Shown: piece after piece, positions 47,304-55,694 of the stretch
Layout of the letters: each line of letters begins with the position of its first letter
Position numbering within the stretch: position 1 is the stretch's first letter
Translations under genes and position numbers: made by a program
The notes under the pieces: model-generated
Database searches by the model: none
Told to the model about the DNA's origin: nothing
Seen by the model: only the letters and a program-made list of their open reading frames with translations
Source of the DNA: Streptomyces sp. ICBB 8177
Lineage (GTDB): Bacteria; Actinomycetota; Actinomycetes; Streptomycetales; Streptomycetaceae
Reading direction: 5' to 3'
NCBI RefSeq assembly: GCF_003144095.1
Contig: NZ_NSKH01000023.1
Span: 1,162,511 to 1,226,510, forward strand
Length of the DNA: 64,000 nt

Positions 47304-48704
47304 TCAGGCGGAGCCGGGGACCAGACGCCAGCCCTGGTCGTCGTTGTCGCTGCAGTTGTAGATGGTCAGCGGCTGGCCGTTGGCCGCGTCCGAACCGTCG
47401 GAGGAGTGCCCCGACACGTCCAGGCACAGCTCGTTGCTCATGTAGTTGCGGATCCAGTACAAGCCGTTCGGCCGCTTCTCCAGGGACCACAGCTGGTTGT
47501 CCTGGATCGTCCGGGTGCACGAGTACTCGCTGACGTGGGTGGTGGCCTGGTCGGGACCGTTGCCCGGCAGGTCCATGCAGTACCCGTCCTTGACGTTCTC
47601 GATCTGGAACAGGTCGGTGCCGTTCGGCCCCTTGCCCGGGAAGACCACGTCGAGGTTCCACAACTGGTTGTCGGAGTCCGTCGGGTCGCAGGTGAACTGG
47701 TTGACCGGGCCCCCGATCGACCCCACCCCTTGACCGGGGAGGTCCGCGCACTTGCCGGTGGCGCCGTCCATCAGCAGGACGCGCTGGTTCTTCGGCTTGG
47801 GCTTCTTGTTCCCACCGCCCCCTCCCGGGGCCTGCGCACTCCCGCCCCCGCCATCGGGCGACTGCGAGGGGGAGGGGCTGGGCGGCGGCGCCAGGGACGG
47901 GGTCACCGACGGGCCCGGGAGCGCCGTGGCCGCCGCTTGCGCGACGCGCTCGGTGGCGAGGGTGTGCACCTGCGGCGGATGCGCGAACCAGAAGGCGGCG
48001 AAGGCGACGGCCAGCGCGACGACCATGCCCAGCGCGGTGGCCAGCCAGCGGGGCAGCACGCCGCGCTGGGTGTACATGCCCTCCACCGGGTGCGGCCGGG
48101 CCCCCGAGCGCTGCACGGCCAGGGTGTAGGGCCGCTGCTGCTTGGCGCCGAACCAGATGATCCGGTGCGGCCGCAGCGTCGTCTTCAGGAACGCCGCGCG
48201 CCCCGGGGCGATCTGCACACTGCCGGGACGGATGTCGTACGCGAGGTGGTCGCCGTTGTCGCTGCCGGTCACGGAGGCGGTCAGCGGGGTGTTGCCCAGG
48301 TTGTCGACGGCGAGCTTCGGGCGTCCGCGGAAGCGGCCCTTGACGGTCGGCGGGACGAGTTCGGCACGCAGCTCGGTGAACGGCGTGACGGTCAGGTTGC
48401 CCTCGGGCACCGTCGTCGCCTCGGGGTGCTCGGTCGGGGTGATGCGCACCGCGTACGGGTTGGGCCCCGCGGTCGCGTCCGGGGTGCGCGGCGGCGCGAA
48501 CGTCAGCTCCACCGTCCCGGTGGTCCCGGGATAGAGCCGGATCGACGGGGGCGTCACGGTGGTCCACGGCGCCACCTCGCCCACCGGCTCGAAGCGGTAC
48601 TCGTCGACGACGTCACCGGTGTTGCGCAGCCGCAGACGCACGGTCGTGCTGCCACCCGGATCGACGGTCGTGGACGCGGGCTCCAGGGAGGTCCACAGGC
48701 TCAT
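47304..48704 (-). CDS. CIS-linked single-pass membrane protein with ricin-type lectin domain
   Basis: This 466-residue protein has no signal peptide. An N-terminal region of about 210 residues looks like two Ig-like beta domains (VDPGGSTTVRLRLRNTGDVV; KGRFRGRPKLAVDNLGNTP). One membrane segment follows at about 216-241, then a Pro/Ser/Gly linker and a ricin-type beta-trefoil (about 300-466). Three QxW-like repeats are seen (NQLWNLD, NQLWSLE, QGWRLV), with paired cysteines. The topology should place the Ig part in the cytosol and the lectin outside. It is on the minus strand inside the CIS cluster and may anchor or trigger the particle at the membrane. Confidence 0.82.
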   Translation of the reverse strand: MSLWTSLEPASTTVDPGGSTTVRLRLRNTGDVVDEYRFEPVGEVAPWTTVTPPSIRLYPGTTGTVELTFAPPRTPDATAGPNPYAVRITPTEHPEATTVPEGNLTVTPFTELRAELVPPTVKGRFRGRPKLAVDNLGNTPLTASVTGSDNGDHLAYDIRPGSVQIAPGRAAFLKTTLRPHRIIWFGAKQQRPYTLAVQRSGARPHPVEGMYTQRGVLPRWLATALGMVVALAVAFAAFWFAHPPQVHTLATERVAQAAATALPGPSVTPSLAPPPSPSPSQSPDGGGGSAQAPGGGGGNKKPKPKNQRVLLMDGATGKCADLPGQGVGSIGGPVNQFTCDPTDSDNQLWNLDVVFPGKGPNGTDLFQIENVKDGYCMDLPGNGPDQATTHVSEYSCTRTIQDNQLWSLEKRPNGLYWIRNYMSNELCLDVSGHSSDGSDAANGQPLTIYNCSDNDDQGWRLVPGSA

Positions 48705-49012
48705 ACGGCGACGCTATGGGACGGGCGCCGCCGTGTCGCAGGACGTGGGGCAGGGTGCGCTGCCCGAACGTGCCCGGTGCGGTGTCCGCCGGGGCAGACC
48801 GCGCGCCCGCGTCCCCCGGCCGTGGTGCGCGGGGCCGGGCGCGGCTCCCGCCGGACCTCCCCGGACCGCTCGACTGCCGCTCCGCGGACGGCCGTTCGGC
48901 CCGATCGGGCAGTGAATCTGCCCCCGAACGGGGACCTGAGGACGTTTCGGCCCCGCGCTTCGCGCGTGAAGGTGGATGACGTCATATCTCGTACCCCGAG
49001 GAGAGCCACAGC
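48705..49012. other. Divergent control region before the sheath gene
   Basis: This 308-bp spacer separates the ricin-type membrane protein gene from the sheath gene and must hold both promoters. A TGACGTCA palindrome (48975-48982) lies 30 bases before the sheath start and AGGAG lies about 10 bases before it. No clear -35/-10 pair is visible. Confidence 0.5.
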
Positions 49013-50605
49013 ATGCCCTCGTACCTGTCACCCGGCGTCTACGTCGAGGAGGTGGCCAGCGGTTCGCGTCCGATCGAGGGGGTGGGCACCTCGGTGGCGG
49101 CCTTCGTCGGTCTCGCGCCGACCGGCCCGCTGAACGAGCCGACGCTGGTCACCAACTGGACCCAGTACGCCGCGGCCTTCGGTGAGTTCGTCGACGGGTA
49201 CCACCTCGCGCACGCCGTCTACGGCTTCTTCAACAACGGCGGCAGCGCCGCGTACGTGGTCCGCGTCGGCGGCGCCCCCGGTGGCGAGAACGGCGGCACG
49301 CAGGACCCGGCGGCGGTGACCGGCTCCGCCGCGGCACCCGCCGCGCTGCCCGCCGGCGAGGCCAAGGCGCTCGGCACCTTCACCGTGACCGCCATCGCCT
49401 CCCCGGAGAGCGGCGGCCGCATCACCGTCGAGGTGGCCGACCCCGAGGGCGAGGGACCGGCGGAGCGCTTCCGGCTGGTCGTCAAGGACGGCGACAAGAC
49501 CGCCGAGACCTTCGACGTGACCGCCAAGAAGGGCGGGCGCAACTACGTCGTCACCCAGGTCAAGGAGCGCTCCAAGCTCATCACCGTCCAGGAGTCGGCG
49601 CCGGCCGCGCAGTTGGCGCGCCCCGACAACCAGACGGTGACGCTGGCCGCGCCCACGCCGCCCCCGGCCGTCCCGGCGGAGACGAACTCCGGTCACCCCG
49701 GCGTCGCCGACTACCTGGGCGACTCGGCGGACCGCACCGGCTTCGGCGGCCTGGAGGCCGTCGACGAGATCTCCATGGTCTGCGTGCCGGACCTGATGTC
49801 CGCCTACCAGCGCGGCGCCATCGACCTGGAGTCCGTCAAGGCCGTGCAGCTCGGCCTGATCGCCCACTGCGAGCTGATGGGCGACCGGGTCGCCATCATC
49901 GACCCGCCGCCCGGCCTGAACGCCCGTCAGATCCGGGTGTGGCGCCAGGAGACGGCCGGCTACGACTCCAAGTACGCGGCCCTGTACTACCCGTGGATCA
50001 AGGTCTTCGACCCCGCCACCGGCCAGACCCGTATGGCGCCGCCGAGCGGTCACATCGCCGGCATCTGGGCCCGCAGCGACTCCGAGCGCGGCGTGCACAA
50101 GGCGCCGGCCAACGAGGTCGTGCGCGGCGCGGTCGACCTGGAGATCCAGATCACCCGGGGCGAGCAGGACCTGCTCAACCCCATCGGCGTCAACTGCGTC
50201 CGCGCCTTCCCCGGCCGGGGCATCCGGGTGTGGGGCGCCCGCACCCTCGCCTCCGACCCGGCCTGGCGCTACCTCAACGTGCGCCGGTACTTCAACTACC
50301 TGGAGGAGTCGATCCTCCTCGGCACCCAGTGGGTGGTCTTCGAGCCCAACGACCAGGCGCTGTGGGCCCGGATCCGGCGCAACGTCTCCGCGTTCCTGGT
50401 CAACGAGTGGCGTAACGGCGCCCTGTTCGGCTCCCGGCCGGAGGAGGCCTTCTACGTCAAGTGCGACGAGGAGACCAACACCCCGGAGTCGGTCGACCTG
50501 GGACGGGTCATCTGCGAGATCGGCATCGCCCCGGTCAAGCCCGCCGAGTTCGTCATCTTCCGGCTGGCGCAGTTCTCCAGCGGCAGCGGGGAGCTGGAGG
50601 AGTAG
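49013..50605 (+). CDS. CIS contractile sheath protein
   Basis: This 530-residue protein is a phage-tail-sheath homologue. It starts with the hallmark SYLSPGVYVEEVASGSRPIEG, followed by VAAFVGLAPTGPLNEPTLV and FFNNGGSAAYVVRVGG. The C-terminal sheath core has AFPGRGIRVWGARTLASDP and YLNVRRYFNYLEESIL. A variable insert occupies about residues 95-240. It polymerises around the tube and contracts to drive it. The start is ATG 49013 with AGGAG upstream. It heads the main structural operon. Confidence 0.95.
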   Translation: MPSYLSPGVYVEEVASGSRPIEGVGTSVAAFVGLAPTGPLNEPTLVTNWTQYAAAFGEFVDGYHLAHAVYGFFNNGGSAAYVVRVGGAPGGENGGTQDPAAVTGSAAAPAALPAGEAKALGTFTVTAIASPESGGRITVEVADPEGEGPAERFRLVVKDGDKTAETFDVTAKKGGRNYVVTQVKERSKLITVQESAPAAQLARPDNQTVTLAAPTPPPAVPAETNSGHPGVADYLGDSADRTGFGGLEAVDEISMVCVPDLMSAYQRGAIDLESVKAVQLGLIAHCELMGDRVAIIDPPPGLNARQIRVWRQETAGYDSKYAALYYPWIKVFDPATGQTRMAPPSGHIAGIWARSDSERGVHKAPANEVVRGAVDLEIQITRGEQDLLNPIGVNCVRAFPGRGIRVWGARTLASDPAWRYLNVRRYFNYLEESILLGTQWVVFEPNDQALWARIRRNVSAFLVNEWRNGALFGSRPEEAFYVKCDEETNTPESVDLGRVICEIGIAPVKPAEFVIFRLAQFSSGSGELEE

Positions 50606-50617
50606 GGCGGGTCGTCA

Positions 50618-50633
50618 CGGCCGCGTGCGGCCG
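50618..50633 (+). terminator. GC hairpin between sheath and tube genes
   Basis: CGGCCGC (50618-50624) and GCGGCCG (50627-50633) form a tight hairpin just after the sheath stop. It may attenuate transcription or protect the upstream mRNA. Confidence 0.35.
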
Positions 50634-50684
50634 CACCCAGATCAGCAGTAGACGGCACCGTGTCAGAAGGACGGACAGCACTTC

Positions 50685-51128
50685 ATGAGTCTCCAGCCGG
50701 GTGACGCCCTCACCTCACACAATTTCGGCCTCCAGATCGACGGCGTCATGGTCGAGTACCTCGCCGAGGTCAGCGGCCTCAGCCTGGAACAGGACGTCAT
50801 CGAGTACCAGCAGGTCTCCGCGCAGGGCAAGCCGGTCACCAAGAAGATGCCGGGCGTGAAGAAGGCCGGCACCTGCACCGTCGTGCGCGGCATGACCCAG
50901 TCGGCGGCGTTCAACCAGTGGATCAACGAGTCGGTGGCCGGGCAGATGGCCACCGCCCGCAAGAACGCCACCATCATGGTGATGGACTACCAGAACAACC
51001 CGGTCAAGCGGTACAACATGCGCAACGCGTGGTGCAGCAAGATCGACACCAGCACCGTGAAGGCCGGAGAGGCGTCCGCGCTCACCGAGACGGTGACCAT
51101 CACCTTCGAAGAACTGGTCATCGAGTAA
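50685..51128 (+). CDS. CIS inner tube protein (gp19 family)
   Basis: This 147-residue protein is a T4 gp19/Hcp-like tail tube subunit: MSLQPGDALTSHNFGLQIDG, YLAEVSGLSLEQDVIEYQQV, and a C-terminus NMRNAWCSKIDTSTVKAGE leading to VTITFEELVIE. Hexameric rings of it form the injected tube. The start is ATG 50685, 79 bases after the sheath gene. Its TAA shares one base with the next ATG (TAATG). Its small size and position match the main tube gene of eCIS clusters. Confidence 0.94.
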   Translation: MSLQPGDALTSHNFGLQIDGVMVEYLAEVSGLSLEQDVIEYQQVSAQGKPVTKKMPGVKKAGTCTVVRGMTQSAAFNQWINESVAGQMATARKNATIMVMDYQNNPVKRYNMRNAWCSKIDTSTVKAGEASALTETVTITFEELVIE

Positions 51129-51640
51129 TGCGCCGTACGGCCACCAGGCCTTCCCCGGCCGCCGAACCCGAAGGGGCGGCGGCCGGGGAGCCCGCCGCCT
51201 CCGAGGTCCTCGCGCCGATGCCCGAGGCACCCCAGGCGGCCCCGGCGGCACCGCCGCAGCCCCAGCAACTGCTGCGCACCGAGTTCGAGTTCGAGCTTCC
51301 GCGCGGGTACGTCGACGAGGCCGGCACCGTGCACCGCAACGGCACGATGCGGCTCGCGACCGCCCGCGACGAACTGATCCCGCTCCAGGACATGCGCGTG
51401 CGGGACAACCCCGCGTACCTGTCGGTGGTGCTGCTCGGCCGGGTGATCACCCGGCTCGGCACGCTCCCGCTGGTGCACGACGGGATCGTGGAGAACCTCT
51501 TCGCCTCCGACCTGGCGTTCCTCCAGGACTTCTACCGTCAGGTCAACGCGGAGGGCCACACCCGCGCCGGAGTGACCTGCCCGCACTGCGAGCAGCCGTT
51601 CGAGGTGGAGCTCGGCGGGAGCCGCCTGGGGGAATCGTGA
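51128..51640 (+). CDS. CIS assembly-chaperone-like protein with C-terminal zinc-finger pair
   Basis: This 170-residue protein has a Pro/Ala-rich N-terminal tail (1-45), then a conserved core (FEFELPRGYVDEAGTVHRNG; MRLATARDELIPLQDMRVR; DLAFLQDFYRQVN) and a C-terminal CPHC motif. It sits between tube and the long VQR protein, where phages keep tail-assembly chaperones (lambda G/T position), so I infer a chaperone or baseplate-adaptor role. It starts at ATG 51128 and its stop overlaps the next small gene (GTGA). Confidence 0.75.
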   Translation: MRRTATRPSPAAEPEGAAAGEPAASEVLAPMPEAPQAAPAAPPQPQQLLRTEFEFELPRGYVDEAGTVHRNGTMRLATARDELIPLQDMRVRDNPAYLSVVLLGRVITRLGTLPLVHDGIVENLFASDLAFLQDFYRQVNAEGHTRAGVTCPHCEQPFEVELGGSRLGES

Positions 51641-51798
51641 CGTACGCGACCGACCGCATCCACGAGGAGGTCGCGTACATCGCCTACCACTTCCACTGGA
51701 GCCTGGAGGAGATCCTGGACCTCGAACACCGCGACCGCCGCCGGTACACCGAACGGATCGCGGCGCTCGTGACGCGCGCCGCCTCCGGGGAGGGGTGA
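51637..51798 (+). CDS. 53-residue DUF6760-type CIS protein
   Basis: A short gene from GTG 51637 to TGA 51798. The protein begins MTYATDRIHEEVAYIAYHF and continues with WSLEEILDLEHRDRRRYTER, a helical pattern matching the small DUF6760 family found in CIS clusters. It overlaps the previous gene by four bases in the -1 frame and precedes the long VQR-repeat gene by 7 bases. The T-position of phage tail operons (GT chaperone extension) is the closest analogy. Its function is unproven. Confidence 0.75.
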   Translation: MTYATDRIHEEVAYIAYHFHWSLEEILDLEHRDRRRYTERIAALVTRAASGEG

Positions 51799-51805
51799 GG
51801 CACCG

Positions 51806-54800
51806 ATGGGAATCCTCGACGGATTGCGGTCGGCGGCCGCCGGGGTGTCCGGGCGGGGCAGGACACGACCGGCCCCGCGTGACGCGGGCGCGGCGGAAGG
51901 GGCGTCGGGCACGTCCGACGCCGCACGGCCTGGTGTGGACCGTGCGCAGACGGCCGTCCCCGGCCCGGCCGCCGTCAGCCCGGACGCCACCGGGCCGGTC
52001 ACCGCTGCTCCGGTGCGTACGGCGTCCTGGCCCGCCCTGCCGCCGATCCAGCGGGCGACCGCGGGAGGGCGGCAGCAGGTCAGCGACCCGGCGTTCGGCG
52101 GGCGGTTGACCACCTGGGACAACCCCTCCTTCACCGGCTCGCTCTCCCACGCCGTCCTCGACGGCGCGCCGGGCGGCGTGCTGCGGAGCCTTCCGGTCGC
52201 GGCGTCCGGTCCGGCCCCCGGGCTCGAACTGCCGTCGCTCACTTTGCCGGTGGCGCCGTACGACGAGCCGTCGGGCGGCGACGGCGACCACGGCGTCCCG
52301 CTGCCCGTGCAGCGTGCGACGGGGCCCGCCGCGGTCGCGGTCAGCCGCCCGACCGGTCCACGAGTGGCGCCCGTCGCGCCGCGAAGCGTCCGCCCGGTCC
52401 AGCTGACCAGGGCGGCGCCCACCGGCGGCGCGCGGCGCACGCTTCCGTCGGCTGTCGCGTCGGGTGTTCGGTCGCCCGAGTCACCGGTTTCTTCGCCTTC
52501 ACCGGCTCGTCCGTCATCGTCGGCTTCTCCGGCTTCATCGGCCGCCTCGTCGGCGTTGTCCACCGTGGCGGCCTCGCCCGGAGCGCCCGACGCCACCACC
52601 TCCTCAGCCCCGGGGCCGGGCACCCCCTTCCCGGCCCCGGCTTCCGCCCCGGCCTGCCGCGCCGCGGCGGCGAGGCCGCTGGCCCCGGCGCGGGCACTGA
52701 CCCCTTCGCGGGCCGCCGTCTCGTCGTCGGCGGAGCAGGTCGTGCACCGCCGGCAGGCGAGCGCCGCGGTTCCGTTGCGGCGCGTTGCCACGAGCGAGGG
52801 CACGCGGCCGTCGTCCGACCGGCCGTCGCCCGGTACGGCGCAGAGCCCGGCCGGAGCGCGAGGGGCGGCCGGCCCGGTCCAGCGCCTCGCGGGGCCGGGC
52901 TCCAGGCCAACGGCTCCGGTGGCACCGGTCCCTGGCCGTGCGGTGCCGCAGGGCCCCACGCCTCCGTCAGCGCCAACTCCGGGCTCCGTCAACCCCGTTG
53001 GACCAGCCCGGAATGGGACGATGCCCGGCGTGGCCAAGCAGTCGCGCTGGGCGCCCTCGCCGGACTCCACGCGGGCGGCCGAGCCGCACACGGCGGCCGC
53101 GGCCCAGCCTGTGGCGGTCCAGCGGATCGCGACGCGTCGGGCGGACGACGCGCCGGCCCCTGCCGTCGGCACCCCCGTGGCCCGCTCGGCCACCCCCGTG
53201 GCTCACTCCGTCGCGCCGCCCACCGCGGCCCCTGGCGTACCGTCCGGCGCACCGGAGGGCACGTCGGGCCGACGGCCGGGCCTGGGCGCGCCGGTGGCGC
53301 CGCCTGCCGTTCGGCCGACTTCCGAGGAACGAGCCGCCGTGGAAACGCCGCGAGTGGCCGAGGGAGCCTCCGGCGGTGGTAGGCCATTGAGGGGTGAGGC
53401 GGCGCCGTCGACTCCGGTGGAGTCGCTGCCCGGCGGTGCGGTGGATTCCGTACCGCCGCGTCGGGCTGCGCAGGGCGCGGCGCGAGCTTCGTCGGGGGCG
53501 GCGCGCGTGCAGCGCGTTCCGCGGCGGACGGTCACGCGTTCACCCGAGGCCCCGGCGCCGCGTCCCTCAGTCGGGCGGGACGCCGAAGCGCCTCGTCCCC
53601 GGACCTCATCGCCCTCCGCCTCCGGTGACGTGCCGGTCCAGCGCGTTCCGGCGACCGGTTCGGCGCGTACTGCCACGCCTGGCGTGGTCGGTTCGCCTGA
53701 ACCGCCCTCCGTTCAGACGCGATTGACACCCGCCGTGGGGGAGATGCCGGGGGATGGTTCCGCCATGCCGCCGGTGGCCGCGCCGCGTGCGCGCTCGTCC
53801 GCCGGCGATGTGCCCGGCGGCGGTGCGGTGTCTCCAGAACCGCGCGTCGGTCAGGTGACGTCCGCTGACGTGCCGGTGCAACGTCTCTCGGTCGCCGCTC
53901 CCGTGGCGCCGCCTGCCGTGGGCGACATGCCGAGCGGCGTCGTGGCGTCGCCCCCGTCACCTGCCGCACCGGCATCGCTTGCGACTCCGTCGGCCGCAGT
54001 CGCGGGCGTGCGTCCCGCCGTGGGCGCTCCGTTGCGCCACGTGAAGCAGCCGTCGCCCGCGCCGGGGGACCCCCTCAAGCCGGTGGCTCGCGGGACCGGT
54101 GGTGCGACGGTGCAGCGTGCCCCGATCTCCGGTCCGGCGCGTTCCGGCCTGGGCGCGCCCGGCCCTGCGACCGCTGCCGTGCCGGGCCGACCAGCGGAGC
54201 AGCAGGCACCGTTGGCGACCGGACACCACGCGAGCGCAGCGGGCGACCGTCCCGGCAGCCCGACGGCGCGCCCTGCCTCGCCGGAGGCCGGGTCGCCGAC
54301 CGGTGTGGGCGCGCCGGTGCGTCGGGTCGCGTCGAACGCACCGGCGGACCCGCCGCCGGGCGCACCGGCACGCCCGCAAGCCCAGCGACTGCGTGTGCCG
54401 TCGACCTCCGTCCTCGGCGCCCCCGTACAGCGCTCCGTCGCCGTCGACGCGGTGCGGCCGCACCTGGGTACTCCGGGTGCGGGTCACCGTCCGCCGTTCC
54501 AACGGGGGCCGGTGGCCGTGCCGTTGACGGTTGCCGGGCCGGGGGAGCGGTCGGCTTCCGGAAGCCTGCCGGACGCCGTGTCCACGAGCCGGTCCTCCGG
54601 CGCACCGCCGTCCGCCGTCACGCCGATCCAGCGTGCTCCGCTGACGTCCGCGCCTTCGCAGCCGGCGCCCTCCGCTCCTGCGTCCCCGACGCCCCTCGTT
54701 CCGCCGGTCGGTCACACGTCCGCGCCCGCCGCCATGCCGGTGCGCCGCACGGCCGCCGCGGCAGCCCCGCTGCCCATGCCCGTGCCGGGGCCCGCGCCGA

Positions 54801-55174
54801 CCGTCCAGCGGCGGCCGGACCCCCAGGGCATCGCGTTCACCAAGGCACCGGTGGCGTTCCCGACCCCGGAGCGGCCCGCGGCCCCCGCCCCTGCTCCCGC
54901 GCCCGCGACGCCCCCACCGCCCTACACGCCCCCGGGCCCGCCCCCGCCGTACACCCCCGCCTCCAGGCCGACCTCCCTGGCCTCGGCCGCCTCCGAAGCG
55001 GCGTGCGGGAACGCACCGGTGCCGGCGGGGGAGGGGTTCGACGCGAGGGCGCTCAGCGACGGCCAGATCGACGAGCTGACGCACCGTCTGGTCGGGCCGC
55101 TCACGCGCCTGTTGCGCACCGAGTTGCGCCTGGACCGGGAGAGGATCGGCAGACTGCGCGATCCACGCCGCTGA
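51806..55174 (+). CDS. 1122-residue disordered VQR-repeat protein, tape-measure or cargo candidate of the CIS
   Basis: The N-terminus (MGILDGLRSAAAGVSGRGRT) and C-terminus are ordered-looking; the middle is Pro/Ala/Ser/Arg-rich and disordered. About 15 short motifs of the type [P/T/A][V/I]QR recur from about residue 80 to 1000 (for example PVQRAT, GPVQRL, AVQRIA, PVQRVP, TVQRAP, PIQRAP, TVQRRP). A Pro/Tyr tract (PPPYTPPGPPPPYTPA) precedes a C-terminal helix (LSDGQIDELTHRLVGPLTRL, then RTELRLDRERIGRLRD). Position after the chaperone-like genes and before the second tube protein matches a tape measure, but the composition is unlike helical tape measures. It could be lumen cargo. The start is ATG 51806. 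Confidence 0.75.
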   Translation: MGILDGLRSAAAGVSGRGRTRPAPRDAGAAEGASGTSDAARPGVDRAQTAVPGPAAVSPDATGPVTAAPVRTASWPALPPIQRATAGGRQQVSDPAFGGRLTTWDNPSFTGSLSHAVLDGAPGGVLRSLPVAASGPAPGLELPSLTLPVAPYDEPSGGDGDHGVPLPVQRATGPAAVAVSRPTGPRVAPVAPRSVRPVQLTRAAPTGGARRTLPSAVASGVRSPESPVSSPSPARPSSSASPASSAASSALSTVAASPGAPDATTSSAPGPGTPFPAPASAPACRAAAARPLAPARALTPSRAAVSSSAEQVVHRRQASAAVPLRRVATSEGTRPSSDRPSPGTAQSPAGARGAAGPVQRLAGPGSRPTAPVAPVPGRAVPQGPTPPSAPTPGSVNPVGPARNGTMPGVAKQSRWAPSPDSTRAAEPHTAAAAQPVAVQRIATRRADDAPAPAVGTPVARSATPVAHSVAPPTAAPGVPSGAPEGTSGRRPGLGAPVAPPAVRPTSEERAAVETPRVAEGASGGGRPLRGEAAPSTPVESLPGGAVDSVPPRRAAQGAARASSGAARVQRVPRRTVTRSPEAPAPRPSVGRDAEAPRPRTSSPSASGDVPVQRVPATGSARTATPGVVGSPEPPSVQTRLTPAVGEMPGDGSAMPPVAAPRARSSAGDVPGGGAVSPEPRVGQVTSADVPVQRLSVAAPVAPPAVGDMPSGVVASPPSPAAPASLATPSAAVAGVRPAVGAPLRHVKQPSPAPGDPLKPVARGTGGATVQRAPISGPARSGLGAPGPATAAVPGRPAEQQAPLATGHHASAAGDRPGSPTARPASPEAGSPTGVGAPVRRVASNAPADPPPGAPARPQAQRLRVPSTSVLGAPVQRSVAVDAVRPHLGTPGAGHRPPFQRGPVAVPLTVAGPGERSASGSLPDAVSTSRSSGAPPSAVTPIQRAPLTSAPSQPAPSAPASPTPLVPPVGHTSAPAAMPVRRTAAAAAPLPMPVPGPAPTVQRRPDPQGIAFTKAPVAFPTPERPAAPAPAPAPATPPPPYTPPGPPPPYTPASRPTSLASAASEAACGNAPVPAGEGFDARALSDGQIDELTHRLVGPLTRLLRTELRLDRERIGRLRDPRR

Positions 55175-55255
55175 CGGCCGGGCGCATCGAGCGTCCGGTC
55201 ACCCGCCACCGACGACCGCAGTACCGACGACCGCAGTTCCGCAGAAAGGCCCCCG

Positions 55256-55681
55256 ATGCCCAGCGATCTCGACCCGGGCTCCACCATATTCTTCAACCTG
55301 ACCATCGACGGCGAGAGCCTGGGGAACTTCAACGGGTGCGAGGGGCTGTCCTCCGAGGTGGAGATCGAACACCACCAGGAAGGCGGCAACAACGGGTTCG
55401 TGTGGCAACTGCCCTCCCGCGTCACGTTCTCCAGCATCCGCCTGACCCGCCCGCTGACCCCGGACACCAGCAAGGTCGCGGCGTGGATCTCGTCCGTCGC
55501 CACCGGGGTGACCCGGCCGACCGCGCAGATCGCGGCGCTGCGCGCGGACGGCTCGCTGGTGGCGCGCTGGGGGCTGATCGACGTGCTGCCGGTGCGCTGG
55601 CAGGGTCCGACGCTCGACCCGGCCAACCCGGGTGTGGCCACGGAGGTCCTGGAAATCACCCACCACGGGTTCACGGACTAG
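55256..55681 (+). CDS. Second tube-type (gp19-like) CIS protein
   Basis: This 141-residue protein belongs to the same tail-tube fold as the protein at 50685: FFNLTIDGESLGNFNGCEGL, HHQEGGNNGFVWQLPSRV and a C-terminal VATEVLEITHHGFTD. eCIS clusters often carry two or three tube paralogues; the one next to the LysM/spike genes is usually the tube-initiator or baseplate-proximal ring. The start is ATG 55256 with AGAAAGG upstream. It lies 13 bases before the LysM gene. Confidence 0.9.
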   Translation: MPSDLDPGSTIFFNLTIDGESLGNFNGCEGLSSEVEIEHHQEGGNNGFVWQLPSRVTFSSIRLTRPLTPDTSKVAAWISSVATGVTRPTAQIAALRADGSLVARWGLIDVLPVRWQGPTLDPANPGVATEVLEITHHGFTD

Positions 55682-55694
55682 GGAGAACGCGTTC

